14,923 nucleotides of DNA from Cerioporus squamosus (lineage: Eukaryota; Basidiomycota; Agaricomycetes; Polyporales; Polyporaceae), in assembly GCA_022592435.1 (NCBI GenBank), contig JABYQS010000712.1:1-14923 (forward strand), in the 5' to 3' direction. The notes beneath the pieces were generated by a model. The model saw only the letters and a list, made by a program, of their open reading frames with translations. It was not told the origin of the DNA and made no database searches. This document shows, piece after piece, positions 1 to 9,513 of the stretch. The first letter of the stretch is position 1. The number at the start of each line of letters is the position of its first letter. The position numbers and the translations under genes are program-made.

Positions 1-74
1 AGTCCGTTCCCGGATCCCCGCATTCGAGTCGGACGTGATTCGAGTTTCGACACTTGTCCTCTCCCCTTCCCGAC

Positions 75-1197
75 ATGCGACCCTCTGCTGTACGTTTGCT
101 CAACATCCTTGTTCCCGTAAAGCGGTTGGTTCCTTGCTCTTTGGGCTGCAGCGGATGGCGTTGAAGGTGCTTGCAGGACAGTGGACTATGCGGTCAAGAT
201 TCGGGTGAACCCCGACCAGAAGGGTATCGACCTCAACGTGAAGCATTCTATGGTGCGCCTTCACGCTACTCTTCTTGCCTGCTGAACTCATAACTAACGT
301 GTACTAGAACCCATTTGATGAGATTGGTGCGTTCATTCGTCAACTATACATGGCGCGCCGGGCTAAACCGCTGCGCGCGTGCCCAAGCCGTGGAGGAGGC
401 CGTCCGGTTACGCGAGAAGCTCAAAGACGAGGTCAAGTCCATTAAGGTGGTTACCATTGGGCCCCCCAAAGCGTCCGAGACACTGCGCACCGCGCTCGCC
501 ATGGTGCGGACTCGGCCATTCACATCGAGGTTCCGGACTCCGCGCCCGCCCCCGAGCCGCTCGGCGTCGCGAAGGCTCTGCGTGCGCTCATCGAGAAGGA
601 GAAGGAGACGGCGGAGTTGATTTGGTGATTATGGGCAAGCAGGCGATCGACGACGACGCCGGGCAGACGGGCCAGATGCTCGCCGTGCTGATGATTGGGC
701 GCAGGCGACGTTCGAGCAAGTTGGTCGTGGATCCGAAGGCGAAGGTTGCGGAGGTGACGAGGGAGATTGACGGTGGCTTGGAGGATCAAGTGCCAACTGC
801 CGCTGATCGTGACGACGGACTTGCGGTGAGTATCCTCTCTTGACTTCGAGCACGTCTGGCGGGTGGATCGCGACAACGGGTATGGCTTGTTCTGACGACC
901 AATTTGCGTGGGCACAGACTGAACGAACCCCGATACGCGTCACTGCCGAACATCATGAAGGCGAAGAAGAAGCCATCCGGAAGTTGACCGCGGCGGACCT
1001 GCAGGTCGACCTCACACCCAGACTGGAGACTCTCAAGGTTGCGGAGCCTCCGAAGCGCGTGGGTGGCGGAAAGGTGCGCATATAGCCGGTCATCTCATCT
1101 GATTAGTTGCTCACGGGCACGGGCACTGTAGGTGGAGAGCGTGGATGAGCTCATTGCTAAACTTAAGGAGGCTGGCATCACGCCCGTCAAGTCATAG
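75..1197 (+). CDS. ETFB: Electron transfer flavoprotein beta subunit (six exons, frame broken six times)
   Basis: Beta subunit of the mitochondrial matrix electron transfer flavoprotein, which with the alpha subunit accepts electrons from acyl-CoA dehydrogenases and passes them to ETF-ubiquinone oxidoreductase. Exons: 75-124, 177-252, 308-326, 388-825, 918-1073, 1132-1197, all GT-AG. Family hallmarks visible in pieces: VPVKRTVDYAVKIRVNPD at the N-terminus, KHSMNPFDEIAVEEAVRLRE across introns 2 and 3, MGKQAIDDDAGQTGQML, the ETF-beta signature region (EIDGGLE, then KCQLPLIVTTDLRLNEPRY), and a C-terminal recognition-loop region (TPRLETLKVAEPPKR) ending in ELIAKLKEAG. Exons 1-3 and 6 are clean. 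Exons 4 and 5 need about eight bases restored at six places (near 503, 621, 693, 714, 784, 975). With them the total is 813 nt, about 270 residues, close to the usual family size. No long presequence is seen, as is usual for ETF-beta. Family assignment is secure; whether the gene is functional or mis-sequenced is not decidable here. Confidence 0.93.
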
Positions 1198-1698
1198 TGC
1201 GGACTTACTCCTGCATGTAAGGGTACACGTTGCTATGCGACATTTACTACGTTTTGCATAGACATGATATCGAACAGCGCGATCCGTCTCATTTATCTAC
1301 ACGGCAGCGAAAGAGCAATGGCAGCGACTAGCGACATCGAGTCAGCCATTCCTTCCTCAGATCAGGAACAGGTATCGTCTGAACAGTGCGCTCTAAGCAG
1401 TACGTGATTCACTTTCTTATCCCAGCTCCCACTATCCGGCTTATCAGCCCACGCCGAATTGACAGTTGGATGCGCGGGTGGCCAAGGGCGACCACTGGTG
1501 ACATTGAGTCTCATCACTTTATCACATATGGCAAACACTAATCACTCGAGACACGAGGCAGCCCATCAATTAGACCCAGGATGATGACTACAAGACACGA
1601 TTCAGAACATAGCAACAGAGACAGCGTCCGCGCGAATAAACCCCAAAACAGTGCCACCCATACTGATGATTCACCGATGGCGGGACTTTGTACCCAGC
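1198..1698. other. Intergenic region between ETFB and hydrophobin 1 (3' flanks)
   Basis: The two flanking genes converge here, so this stretch should hold both 3' untranslated regions. The only suggestive item is a 29-codon ATG-initiated frame at 1318-1407 with a composition that could be coding, but it has no acceptable continuation (see the rejected list). I see no RNA gene, repeat or transposon. Confidence 0.5.
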
Positions 1699-2154
1699 TC
1701 AAGTCGAGATGGGGACGCAACCGAGGGAAATGAGGCTACCCTGCGCAGAATGGGTAAGTCTTTGTAGCAAAGCAATGGCATGGTCGGTTTTACTCACATA
1801 GCTGTTGTTGGTGCAGCAGACGGCTTGGGCGTGGCAATTGTTCTGGCCGGCAACGCCGATGACGCTGATCGGGGTGCACTGCAACCCAGCTTCACCAGTA
1901 AGGCTGCTGGTCGGGATGTCCAAGGCACCGGCGACGTCCTGAACCTCAGGAGAGCTTGCCTGTTCCACGCGGGTCAGTCGCCGGATCTCATGAGCAGGTA
2001 AGATAGGACTGACGCTCTGGACCGAGTTGCAGCACTGCATATCGCCGGTAGAGCACGAGCTGGTACCGCCGTTGCCGCGGCTCTCGAGAACGGGAGTGGC
2101 GGCCGCAAGGGCGGGAAGAGCAGCGAGGAAGAGAGCGGCGATAGTGAACATCAT
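1699..2154 (-). CDS. Class I hydrophobin 1 (secreted, three exons)
   Basis: Small secreted amphipathic protein that self-assembles at air-water interfaces and coats hyphae and spores. Exons on the minus strand: 2154-2014, 1959-1798, 1740-1699; introns of 54 and 57 nt, both phase 0. The protein is 114 residues. A hydrophobic signal peptide (MMFTIAALFLAALPALAAA) is followed by a short linker and the eight-cysteine pattern C-X6-CC-X32-C-X13-C-X5-CC-X12-C-X5, which fits class I spacing. The C-terminus GSLISLGCVPIST is typical. Intron 1 follows the CCNSVQS segment and intron 2 follows CCTNNSY. An N-glycosylation sequon (NNS) lies just after the third cysteine cluster. The start is the first of two adjacent ATGs; the second (2151) would differ by one residue. 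It is a tandem paralog of the hydrophobin at 3504-3970 and is intact. Confidence 0.95.
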   Translation of the reverse strand: MMFTIAALFLAALPALAAATPVLESRGNGGTSSCSTGDMQCCNSVQSVSPILPAHEIRRLTRVEQASSPEVQDVAGALDIPTSSLTGEAGLQCTPISVIGVAGQNNCHAQAVCCTNNSYVSKTDHAIALLQRLTHSAQGSLISLGCVPIST

Positions 2155-2267
2155 GTTGGTGATGGTGATTGAGCGAGGGTAGAGTGGTGAGAGTGCAAAA
2201 GTTGAATGTGCGTTGGGACTGGGTGAGTGACCTGAAGCCTGAGTTTTTGCGGGTGCGCTCACGATCC

Positions 2268-2274
2268 TCTTATA
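2268..2274 (-). promoter_or_regulatory. TATA box of hydrophobin 1
   Basis: TATAAGA on the minus strand, about 115 nt upstream of the hydrophobin 1 ATG. The paralog has TATAAAG about 92 nt upstream of its ATG, and the matching placement supports both. Highly expressed fungal hydrophobin genes commonly have a TATA box at this range. No transcript start is visible. Confidence 0.55.
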
Positions 2275-2985
2275 CTGCTCAGGACTGCCGAAGGCGCGAA
2301 GGGCGTCAGTGCCGGGTGCATGGAGGCCTGGGTCGCTGCGTGCTTCGTGCTTCGGCCTTAGCCTTCCTCCTCGGATGGTGGGTACGGGTACCTAGGCATC
2401 GAGGCGTCGGCTGCCAATTCCGTTCGTTCAGTACCATAGATGCCGGACGATTGCCAATCTTCCTCCCGCACCGGGTCACGCGTGCGTTTGGTTACATTCA
2501 ATATTCGTGCTCGGCCTGACAACGTCGTTCAAGAGCATGATCGCACGCCTGTCTCAGTCTCTGCAGGGACTATCGCCCCCTTCCAGAGCGGAGGAGGTCG
2601 AGCGCCCGGGGACGACTTCGCATACCGTGTCCTCAGGATTCCGACTTGGAATATGACTTGAAAATTGGGGTGCGCATCTGTGTCCGCGGTGGTCCCTCCC
2701 AAAGGCCGGAACTCGACCGGTACTGCTATTTCGCTTCCCTTGCTCGCGAGGTTCGCCGTGGCGACGGTCTCGATTCTTCCACACGCTGGCCAGGTCGACT
2801 CTCTACGTACACGATTCATCGCTAGCTGTCCAAGACCCCGAATGTCCGCCTTGGACCCGCCGAGCACGGCATTCATGAAGACGAGCGAACAGGTTCGACG
2901 ACGCGACGCTGCGTGTGCCGTCGCATGTCAACATACGGGGCGAACATGCAAACGATGAGGGTCGTACCACGTCTCACGGTGTGTG

Positions 2986-3012
2986 TTCACTACAAATCCT
3001 CTACAAATCTTG
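2986..3012 (-). repeat. Distal hydrophobin upstream element, copy 1
   Basis: A 27-nt segment that matches 4720-4746 at 25 of 27 positions by eye. Read toward the hydrophobin (minus strand) it contains two near-direct repeats of the 9-mer GATTTGTAG, about 12 nt apart. It lies about 830 nt upstream of the hydrophobin 1 ATG. Weaker similarity continues on both sides for some tens of bases. It is either a relic of the tandem duplication or a retained cis-element. Confidence 0.55.
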
Positions 3013-3503
3013 CATCGCTTCCTTCAGATGGACCGTAGTCTGTTCGTCTCCGAGCAGCAATCGCCGCGAAGGGTTCGCTTCCGGGGACAAAGGACTACTC
3101 TATCCGGTGTCGGGATCCACGGGACGGCGTTTGAGGAAAACGACAAGGCAAGCTCCACAGCAAGATGACGGCCGAAGCCCAGGTCGGCATAGAGTTTGTT
3201 TCCACACTGTCTTCGGCGGCACAGGTCGTCTCAAGCCGGTTTACACCGCATGTAATGCTCTCTGGGTACAGCAAAGTCGCTATCCTTGATTCTTCTAGCT
3301 TTATTCGCCGTCAACATCGCTCGACGCCTATTCACACAGTTCGCGCAATGAACGGACCCATGCTAGCGATCGTTAAATCCATCGTGCGGCGATGTGAAGA
3401 GTCAATTGTTCTTAACCACATTCAAGTACATGATAACAACGCAGCCTCAATTCGAGCCATGGACGCTATATATGATAATGCAGCCGACTCGGAGAAACCT
3501 CGC

Positions 3504-3970
3504 TCAAAGCGAGATGGGAACGCAGCCGGTTGAAATAAGGCTCCCCTGCGCAAGGGAGGTAAGTCTCTATGATGCCGGAGACATGGTCGCGGATACTCAC
3601 GTAGGCGTTATTGGTGCAGCAGACGGCTTGGGCCTTGCAGGTGTTCCCGCTGAGAATGCTGATGATACCAATCGGCGAGCAGCCGAGTCCGACTTGACCA
3701 GTGAGGGGGCCGAGAGGAATGTCCAGGAGGCCGGCCGTACTTTGGACGCTTGGGTCCGTCGCCTGCGGAGATCGCAGTAAGTGAGGTATCCAATGTCCAG
3801 TGCACGAAGAACCCGTTACTCACGTTGTGGACGCTGTTACAGCACTGCATGCTGCCGGTGGAGCACGAGCTCCCTTCGCCGCCGCCGCCGCGAGTCAGCA
3901 GGGCTGGGGTGGCGGCCGCAAGGGCGGGGAGAGCAACGAGGACGAGGGCAGCGGTGCGAGTGAACATCAT
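3504..3970 (-). CDS. Class I hydrophobin 2 (secreted, three exons)
   Basis: Tandem paralog of the hydrophobin at 1699-2154, same strand. Exons on the minus strand: 3970-3824, 3762-3601, 3545-3504; introns of 61 and 55 nt, both phase 0 and at the same protein positions as in the paralog. The protein is 116 residues: signal peptide (MMFTRTAALVLVALPALAAA), a glycine-rich linker (TRGGGGEG), then C-X6-CC-X32-C-X13-C-X5-CC-X12-C-X5, exactly the paralog's spacing. Exon 2 is 54 codons in both genes. The C-terminus is GSLISTGCVPISL. A possible N-glycosylation site (NAT) spans the first splice junction; the sequon after the third cysteine cluster of paralog 1 is absent here. Intron 2 also resembles that of the paralog (shared cgaccatg, agacttacc and tgcgcag blocks), consistent with fairly recent tandem duplication. 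The gene is intact. Confidence 0.95.
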
Positions 3971-4061
3971 CGTGGTGAATGAGTGAATGCGGAGTGCTGA
4001 GGAGTACTGGGGAACGGTGAGTCTGACTTGTGGTCTGAGGTCTTCGGTGTGGACTCAAGGT

Positions 4062-4068
4062 CTTTATA
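4062..4068 (-). promoter_or_regulatory. TATA box of hydrophobin 2
   Basis: TATAAAG on the minus strand, about 92 nt upstream of the hydrophobin 2 ATG, in the same relative place as the TATA box of the paralog. Confidence 0.6.
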
Positions 4069-4719
4069 CCTCTCGCAGTCCCGAGCCGCTCGCCACAATT
4101 TAATATTGAGGGTATGTTACTTCGCGCGAGGGAGTTCTGTCAAATTACCGAGGACACCGCGTAGCTCGTGCCCTGGGCCTGTCGAGTCGTAGCGCCTCCC
4201 AGCACTGGTGCACTTGGCCCTCCGTGCCTCCATTCTCAGTGCTCCCTTGCCTTTACAAAGCAGTTAGATATGGCTCTGGACGCGCACGTTCAACTCTGCC
4301 CTGACATCACATGGTGTAGTCGTGCACAAGTAACATGTCTCCGCCGTTCTACTACTGACTCGTACAGTATCGGCCCGCGATGATCGGTATCTCCGTTCGG
4401 ACGGCAAGGTAATCGACCTTCCGGGACAAGACACGAAGCTACGCGCTTCACCACCGTCGGTACGACCCTCACCCGCTGCTCGCACATCTCTTACGTGTCC
4501 CGGGGTCGGGGCGCACCAGGGCCACCTGAGAAACTCGCGGCTTCGCTTCTGCAATCTCATCCTTTCCGTCCAGTAAGCCGACCAAGTATGTACCATGGAA
4601 CACCCCGAGCATCCTCGCGAACCACACCCCTCGGCAACGCCCAGGCACGCGGTTCGCCGGATGCCATAGCGGGCCGAGCGTGTCAAAGGCGTGGTTATCC
4701 GACGCTCCACGACGTCGCG

Positions 4720-4746
4720 TTCACTACACATCCACTACAAATCTTG
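4720..4746 (-). repeat. Distal hydrophobin upstream element, copy 2
   Basis: Partner of 2986-3012 (25 of 27 positions by eye), about 750 nt upstream of the hydrophobin 2 ATG. In this copy one of the two internal 9-mers has changed to GATGTGTAG. About 50 nt further on, both copies have similar sequence (ggttcgcttccgg in one, agttcgcctccgg in the other), suggesting the duplicated unit extends past the element. Confidence 0.55.
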
Positions 4747-5520
4747 TCTTTTCTCTATTCAACCACTGCGATCCCTCGCCGCTGTCGTCGCCGAAATCTT
4801 CAACTAGTTCGCCTCCGGTGATGACTTCGCGGCGTTTTGGCTGCCATCTCGTGTCCTCGAGTGCCGTGCTGGTGATCGGTGTTATGCGATATTGCCGCCT
4901 CACAATGGTGTTGTCATTCGGCCGGTGTCTTTGCTCGAACGGTACACAGTCTCGGCTGGGCTGGAAGCAGCCTCCGACTAACAGTCGAGCTTCGAACATA
5001 GATTTTCGTGTCGCATGGATGCTCGCGGTACGGGGATTTGTAACACTCGAACGCATATGTTCCAGCCAAGACCAGCCATAATGCGTAAAAATGCGTGAAT
5101 ACAGATGGTGCCGCTCTAATGGCCTTGAACGTCAACGGTGCTGCCGTAGGCCATGGTGTTGCCGATGGACCGTCGCGGTATGCATGGATCTAAGGTGCAA
5201 ATCCGAGGTCGTCCCGAACATACCTACCATTCGACAGTCTTAAGGGCGACTAGGGTCATTTGACTCATGCAAAAATGATGCGCACGAGAACTCCAAGGAG
5301 GTATCAAGGTCGGATGCAATCATCTGCTGCACTTCGCGACTGTTGCACCGCCTGAACAGCGAGCACGATGTGGCCTCAACGGAGGGAGCAGAGATTAGGC
5401 CAGCTCTCCTCTATTGGAAAGGATGTAGATACTTTTGGTCTACTCGCAAAGCTGGCCAGTATTACGACGATAACTACACAACACCGTCCGACCCGAAAGC
5501 ACCCACAGCACGCCTCTCCT

Positions 5521-7208
5521 CTAGTAGAGCAGTGACGACATGTCCGCGCGGATGCGGTTGTAGTCGTACAGACCATCGATGGGGCCAACGGCAGCGAGGG
5601 CGATCTGGAAACAGAGGCGACAATATGAGTTCATCAGAACGTGGTGGCCCGAACACGTGGAACTTACGTCCTTGTCCCAGAGATACTTCTGCGCTACCCG
5701 CTTGATGTCCTCGACGGTGACGGCGTCGACCACGAACTCGATCTGCTGCGGGGTCATGCGACGGCCGCTAGTGACGAGCTGGCGACCAATGTCCTCCGCG
5801 ATAGCGGTAGTGCCGTCGAGGCTGAGAAGCAAGCTGGCCTTGAGCTGGCTCTTGGCACGCTCGACCTCGACGTCCGTGGGGTTGATCGACATGCGCGTCC
5901 ACTCGCGGAGCGTGAAATGGCACATGTCGTCCATGTTCTGAAGGTTCTCAGTCACCAGGTAGATACCCCAGAGGCCAGTGTCCGAGTAGCTCGTCGAGAA
6001 CGACATGAAGCTGTTCGCGAGGTTGTTCGAGGAGATAATGTGGGAGAGGCGGGAGGACATGATGCCGGCGGCACCGAGTGAACGGTCCCAGTTGCCGAAG
6101 ATGCTCTGCATGACGAGCATGGGGAAGTAGTCAGGGGAGCTCCAGCCAACACCCTCGACGGCGATGGCGACGTGCGCAGTGGGGAGCTCGTCGTCGCGAA
6201 TGCGCACTTCTGAGCCGACGAACTTGGTCTTCGGGTGGGAGAGGCGGCCAAGGGGATGGGGTTGGGGGAGACGGGGAGCTTGGCGAAGTGCTGCTCAGCG
6301 TACTTGACGAGCTGCTCGTGGTCGACGCCGCCGGTACCAACAAGAACCATACGGTCAGCCGTGTAGTTGGTCTTGATGTAGGAAGCGAGGTCGTCACGCT
6401 TGATGGAGAGAATGTTGGCCTTGGGGCCGAGGATGGTGCGACCAAGGGGTTGGCCTGTAAGGCGAAGTATGAGCAATCTGTTCTGACACCTCGAAAAGTT
6501 GCGTTTCGGATAGGAGCAAAGAGATGGATCAAGGAAGCAGACGTCCGAATGCGGTGGACGGAGGACCAAGTGGCAGTGAATCGTCGACGTCACATACCTT
6601 GGAAAGCAACTGCGTGCAGGTGGTCGAAAACAACCTCCTCCATCTGCTTGTCCACCTCCTGCTGCTCCCGCAGGATCACATCTCGCTCCCGCTCGATAGC
6701 TGCAGGCTCCAGGGTAGAGTTCTGGAGAATGTCGCTGATGATGTCAACGCTCGTGCCGACGTCCTTGGAGAAGCACTTCGCGTAGTACACCGTCTGCTCG
6801 CGCGACGTGTACGCGTTAAGGTGCGCACCAATGCTCTCAACGGAGAGCTCGAGCTGGTGCTGCGAGCGACGGTTGGTACCCTTGAACGCCATGTGTTCGA
6901 GGAAGTGCGCCGTGCCGTTGGTTGCGTCCGTCTCCGCCCTCGACCCCGCGTCAATCCACACGCCCACCGTCGCCGTCTGCGCATGCGGGTGCGCCTCGGT
7001 CGCTACCGTGAGCCCATTTGAGAGCGTTGTCGTCTGCAGCTGGGGGTGGGGGATGTTGACTGCAGTCGCGAACGACCGCAAGGGGCGGCGCTGAGGTGTA
7101 CGTCGTCAGCGTCCCATATATGCTGCGAATGAGACGAAAACGTACAGGATAGCGCGCTGCGCTGCGAAGGGCACGCCCAAGCGAGGTCGAGAGTGTGCTT
7201 GTCACCAT
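5521..7208 (-). CDS. MAS1: Mitochondrial processing peptidase beta subunit (four exons, one frame defect)
   Basis: Catalytic subunit of the matrix peptidase that removes presequences from imported mitochondrial proteins; pairs with the alpha subunit. Exons on the minus strand: 7208-7146, 7090-6598, 6454-5668, 5604-5521; introns 55, 143 and 63 nt. The product is about 475 residues, normal for the family. The N-terminus is an arginine- and serine-rich presequence, and the first intron joins ARYP to [11 protein letters not shown]. The M16 zinc motif HFLEH is at residues 83-87, and the distal zinc-ligand glutamate (about residue 163) lies in [14 protein letters not shown], 76 residues after the second histidine as in the family. 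The C-terminus [20 protein letters not shown] is characteristic. Exon 3 is one base short: a C run (plus-strand G run at 6252-6255) needs one more base to join PNPIP to [19 protein letters not shown], and only then do the exon phases agree. Such an essential gene is unlikely to be dead, so a sequence error is favoured. Confidence 0.96.
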
Positions 7209-7713
7209 CGAGGTCGTGGAGAATGAAGTGTTCGTCGTCGGCGGAAACACTCCCGGGCGAATACGGCGTGAAACCGGGACTTGATAATTCGGGCGCCGCT
7301 TCGACTTACGGCCGCGCTCTATCATAGCGCCGACGGCGGAGCTTCAACCCGTTCGGCGTTTCGAAATCACCCGACCATGGTTGGCTGAAGATCAACTTAA
7401 CCTCCGGTAAGTAAGGTCTCTTTGACCTTACGCACTAACCCACGAACACCCACCCCTCGGATTAATTCTCGCCAGTCATTGGATCTTGCTCTGCGACTCG
7501 CTGGTTTCGTAGCGTTATATAGCATCGTCGGGATCGGGGTACGGAACATGTGAATGAGTCAGGAAGTGTTGCCGGACCGCCTTCAGTCCTAAGTATAAGC
7601 TGGACTATCCAGTCAGACGCGAGCAGGAAGGTATATATGTATATGTACACACCCACGGCAGTACCTACTATCGACTTCTCGCAGTCCTTCAGTCCCATCG
7701 TCGTCCTCGAACC
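7209..7713. other. Divergent promoter region, processing peptidase / CoA-transferase
   Basis: A 505-bp interval between two start codons pointing away from each other. It should hold both promoters. The right part carries a clear TATA-like tract for the plus-strand gene; no equally convincing TATA box near the peptidase start is seen (a TATATAA on the minus strand at about 7514-7520 is some 300 nt away). No coding gene is supported here. Confidence 0.6.
7632..7638 (+). promoter_or_regulatory. TATA box of the CoA-transferase gene
   Basis: TATATAT followed by a second TATATGTA-like stretch, starting about 82 nt upstream of the ATG at 7714, within the divergent interval. Placement and sequence fit a fungal core promoter. 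Confidence 0.5.
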
Positions 7714-9513
7714 ATGCAGACAGTGCGCGCGCCAGCGGAGGCGCTATGGAGACACCTTCGGTTGCCCACGGAGGCCCTATCTCGTCTCCAACTCAGCAAG
7801 GAACCCGACCCCATTGTCGACTCGTCTTTCAAGCTTGGCACGGCGGCTCAGGTGTGTCTGTGGACTAGCTTACGCAACAACGAGAACTGACCGAGATCTC
7901 AGACGTCAATAGGATTGGCTGGTCTAGCCGCAGCTCAGCTCTATCATGTTCGAACTGGGGTCGAGCAGTCTGTCTCGGTGAATGCTCGCCATGCTGTCCT
8001 CGAATTCAGTCAGTGAATGTCCCAGTGTTGGTGTGATTGTCTGGTGACCATCCTCGCAGAGAGCGAGGCATATTATGCTGTCACCGGGGAGTCAAGCGAA
8101 AGTTTTGCCCTCTTCGATCCCCTCGCCGGTGTGTATCGAACGAAAGACAACAGTTATGTCCGGATCCACACGAACTTCCCGCAGTACGTGTGTGGCTTCG
8201 ACTACCCTTTTCCCACCACGCTGATGCAAACTTAGTCACAAGCAGGGCATCTTGGATATTCTACAGTGTGAACCGACAAAGGATTCAATTGCTCGTGCTC
8301 TATCGGGCTGGAACGCTGTCGACTTCGAGACCGAAGCTGCTTCACGGAAGATGGTCGCAACTGCATTGCGCTCTTTCGAGGAATGGGACGACCATCCACA
8401 GGGTCAGGCTCTCGCCGATTCGCCTCCGGTCATATTACTCAAGGTTGGAGACGCACCGAAGAGGACGCCCAGTGGCAACCCTGGCCGTCCTTTGGATGGT
8501 ATACGCGTGCTGGACCTGACCAGAGTGCTTGCCGGCCCAGTCTGTGGGCGGACGCTTGCCGGTCAGTCCTTGTCCTGAGCTTATATGTTCTCGCACTCAC
8601 ACTTCACTGGCATGGTAGCTCACGGGGCGGACGTCCTCTGGGTTACATCTCCCAAGCTCCCAGCTTTACCGATGCTCGACATTGACACTTCCCGAGGGAA
8701 GCGCACCGCACAGCTCGACTTGAATGAACCCGCAGACCACCAGAAGATGACGGAGTTGGTCAAGGATGCCGACGTCTTCCTGCAGGCGTACCGTCCCGGA
8801 GGACTCGCTGCCAAGGGCTTCGGCGTCGACCAAGTTGCGCGGCTTCGTCCTGGTATCGTATATGCAAGCTTGTGCGCGTACGGCTGGGAGGGACCTTGGA
8901 ACGAACGCCGCGGTGTATGTCTTATCGGGATCCTGTAGTAATCTTGCTCACTGTTGCATCCAGTTTGACTCACTCGTTCAAACCGCAACCGGGTTCAATG
9001 TCGCGGAAGCAGAATCGTACGCTACCTTCAGCGGCTCTTCTAGTCCTCTTCCACATCCGCCCAAGGCTCTCCCCATGCAGGCCTTGGACCATGCGGCGGG
9101 GTACATGCTCGCTCTTGGCATACAAGCCGCTCTGTACAGGACAATCACTGTACGTACCCATTCTACTTCTCCCTCTCGTTGAGGCGCTGAACTTTGCGTA
9201 GGAGGGCGGCTCTTGGGAAGTTCGAGTGTCCCTCGCTGCAGTCGGACGATGGATCCGGTCCTTGGGTCGTGTGGACCCGGTCACTGCGTTCGGAGAGGGG
9301 AAGCCCTTACCTCCTCGCTCTATGAGCGATCCAGAGGTTATAAGCTTCATCACGGAAATCACGGAGGTCGAGTCGCGCCACACCGCTGGGCGTGAGCGGA
9401 AGACTATGAGGGCGGTGAGGCATGCTGCGGTCTTGTCTAGAACGCCCGCGAAGGAAGGAGATGCGCCCATGCGACTTGATGCACACTCGCCTGAGTGGTT
9501 GAAACGCCAATAA
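7714..9513 (+). CDS. CaiB/BaiF-type (family III) CoA-transferase, seven exons
   Basis: Family III enzymes move CoA between carboxylic acids through an aspartyl-CoA intermediate or act as acyl-CoA racemases; the substrate here is unknown. Exons: 7714-7851, 7903-8008, 8060-8183, 8236-8561, 8619-8914, 8964-9149, 9202-9513; introns 49-57 nt. All phases agree with no defect, giving 495 residues. The second half carries the canonical core: RVLDLTRVLAGPVCGRTLAA at about residues 213-232, then HGADVLWVTSP, RGKRTAQLDLNEP, DVFLQAYRPGGLAAKGFG, IVYASLCAYGWEGPW and FDSLVQTATGFN. D372 in QALDHAAGYMLALGIQAALY aligns by eye with the catalytic aspartate of the family (compare the ADFAGG motif of alpha-methylacyl-CoA racemase). 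The first half (IGLAGLAAAQLYHVRTG, ARHAVLEFKSEAYYAV, YVRIHTNFPHHKQGIL) looks like a long N-terminal extension found in fungal members. The ATG at 7714 gives an open first exon and sits suitably after the TATA tract. Confidence 0.92.

Larger units (their letters stand above)
2155..3503. other. Gene-free interval between the two hydrophobins
   Basis: About 1.35 kb holding the hydrophobin 1 promoter on the right side of its ATG and the 3' flank of hydrophobin 2. It contains a TATA box (2268-2274) and a repeated element (2986-3012). The frames of 60-124 codons found on both strands show no recognisable domain, splice structure or family motif, so I call none of them a gene. Confidence 0.6.
3971..5520. 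other. Gene-free interval between hydrophobin 2 and the processing peptidase gene
   Basis: About 1.55 kb. It contains the hydrophobin 2 promoter (TATA at 4062-4068), the second copy of the distal element (4720-4746) and the 3' flank of the peptidase gene. The open frames here (up to 155 codons, minus strand, 4264-4731) have no domain, no plausible intron and random-looking composition. I see no gene, RNA or transposon. Confidence 0.6.

Noticed and set aside
327..387. Possible insertion in ETF-beta between DEI and VEEAVRL
   Set aside because: Bounded by GT and AG, 61 nt, and removal restores the conserved DEIAVEEAVRL; it is an ordinary intron.
1318..1407. A 29-residue ATG frame (MAATSDIESAIPSSDQEQ...) downstream of ETFB
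   Set aside because: The composition looks coding, and joining it to following sequence gives about 60 more open codons, but the required intron (gtacgt to cccag) would be only about 26 nt, too short for this genome. Possibly a gene remnant, but not supportable.
2529..2876. A 115-codon minus-strand frame upstream of hydrophobin 1
   Set aside because: No domain, no plausible splice structure, and overlapping frames on the other strand are equally open; consistent with GC-rich non-coding DNA.
4264..4731. A 155-codon minus-strand frame between hydrophobin 2 and the peptidase gene
   Set aside because: No recognisable motif, Arg/Ser/Thr-rich random composition, and it spans the duplicated upstream element.
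6288..7021. Two 165-codon plus-strand frames
   Set aside because: Antisense to exons 2-3 of the processing peptidase gene, which has full family conservation on the minus strand.
7630..7652. TATATATGTATATGTA tract considered as a microsatellite or origin element
   Set aside because: Too short and irregular for a microsatellite; its placement upstream of an ATG is better explained as a core promoter.
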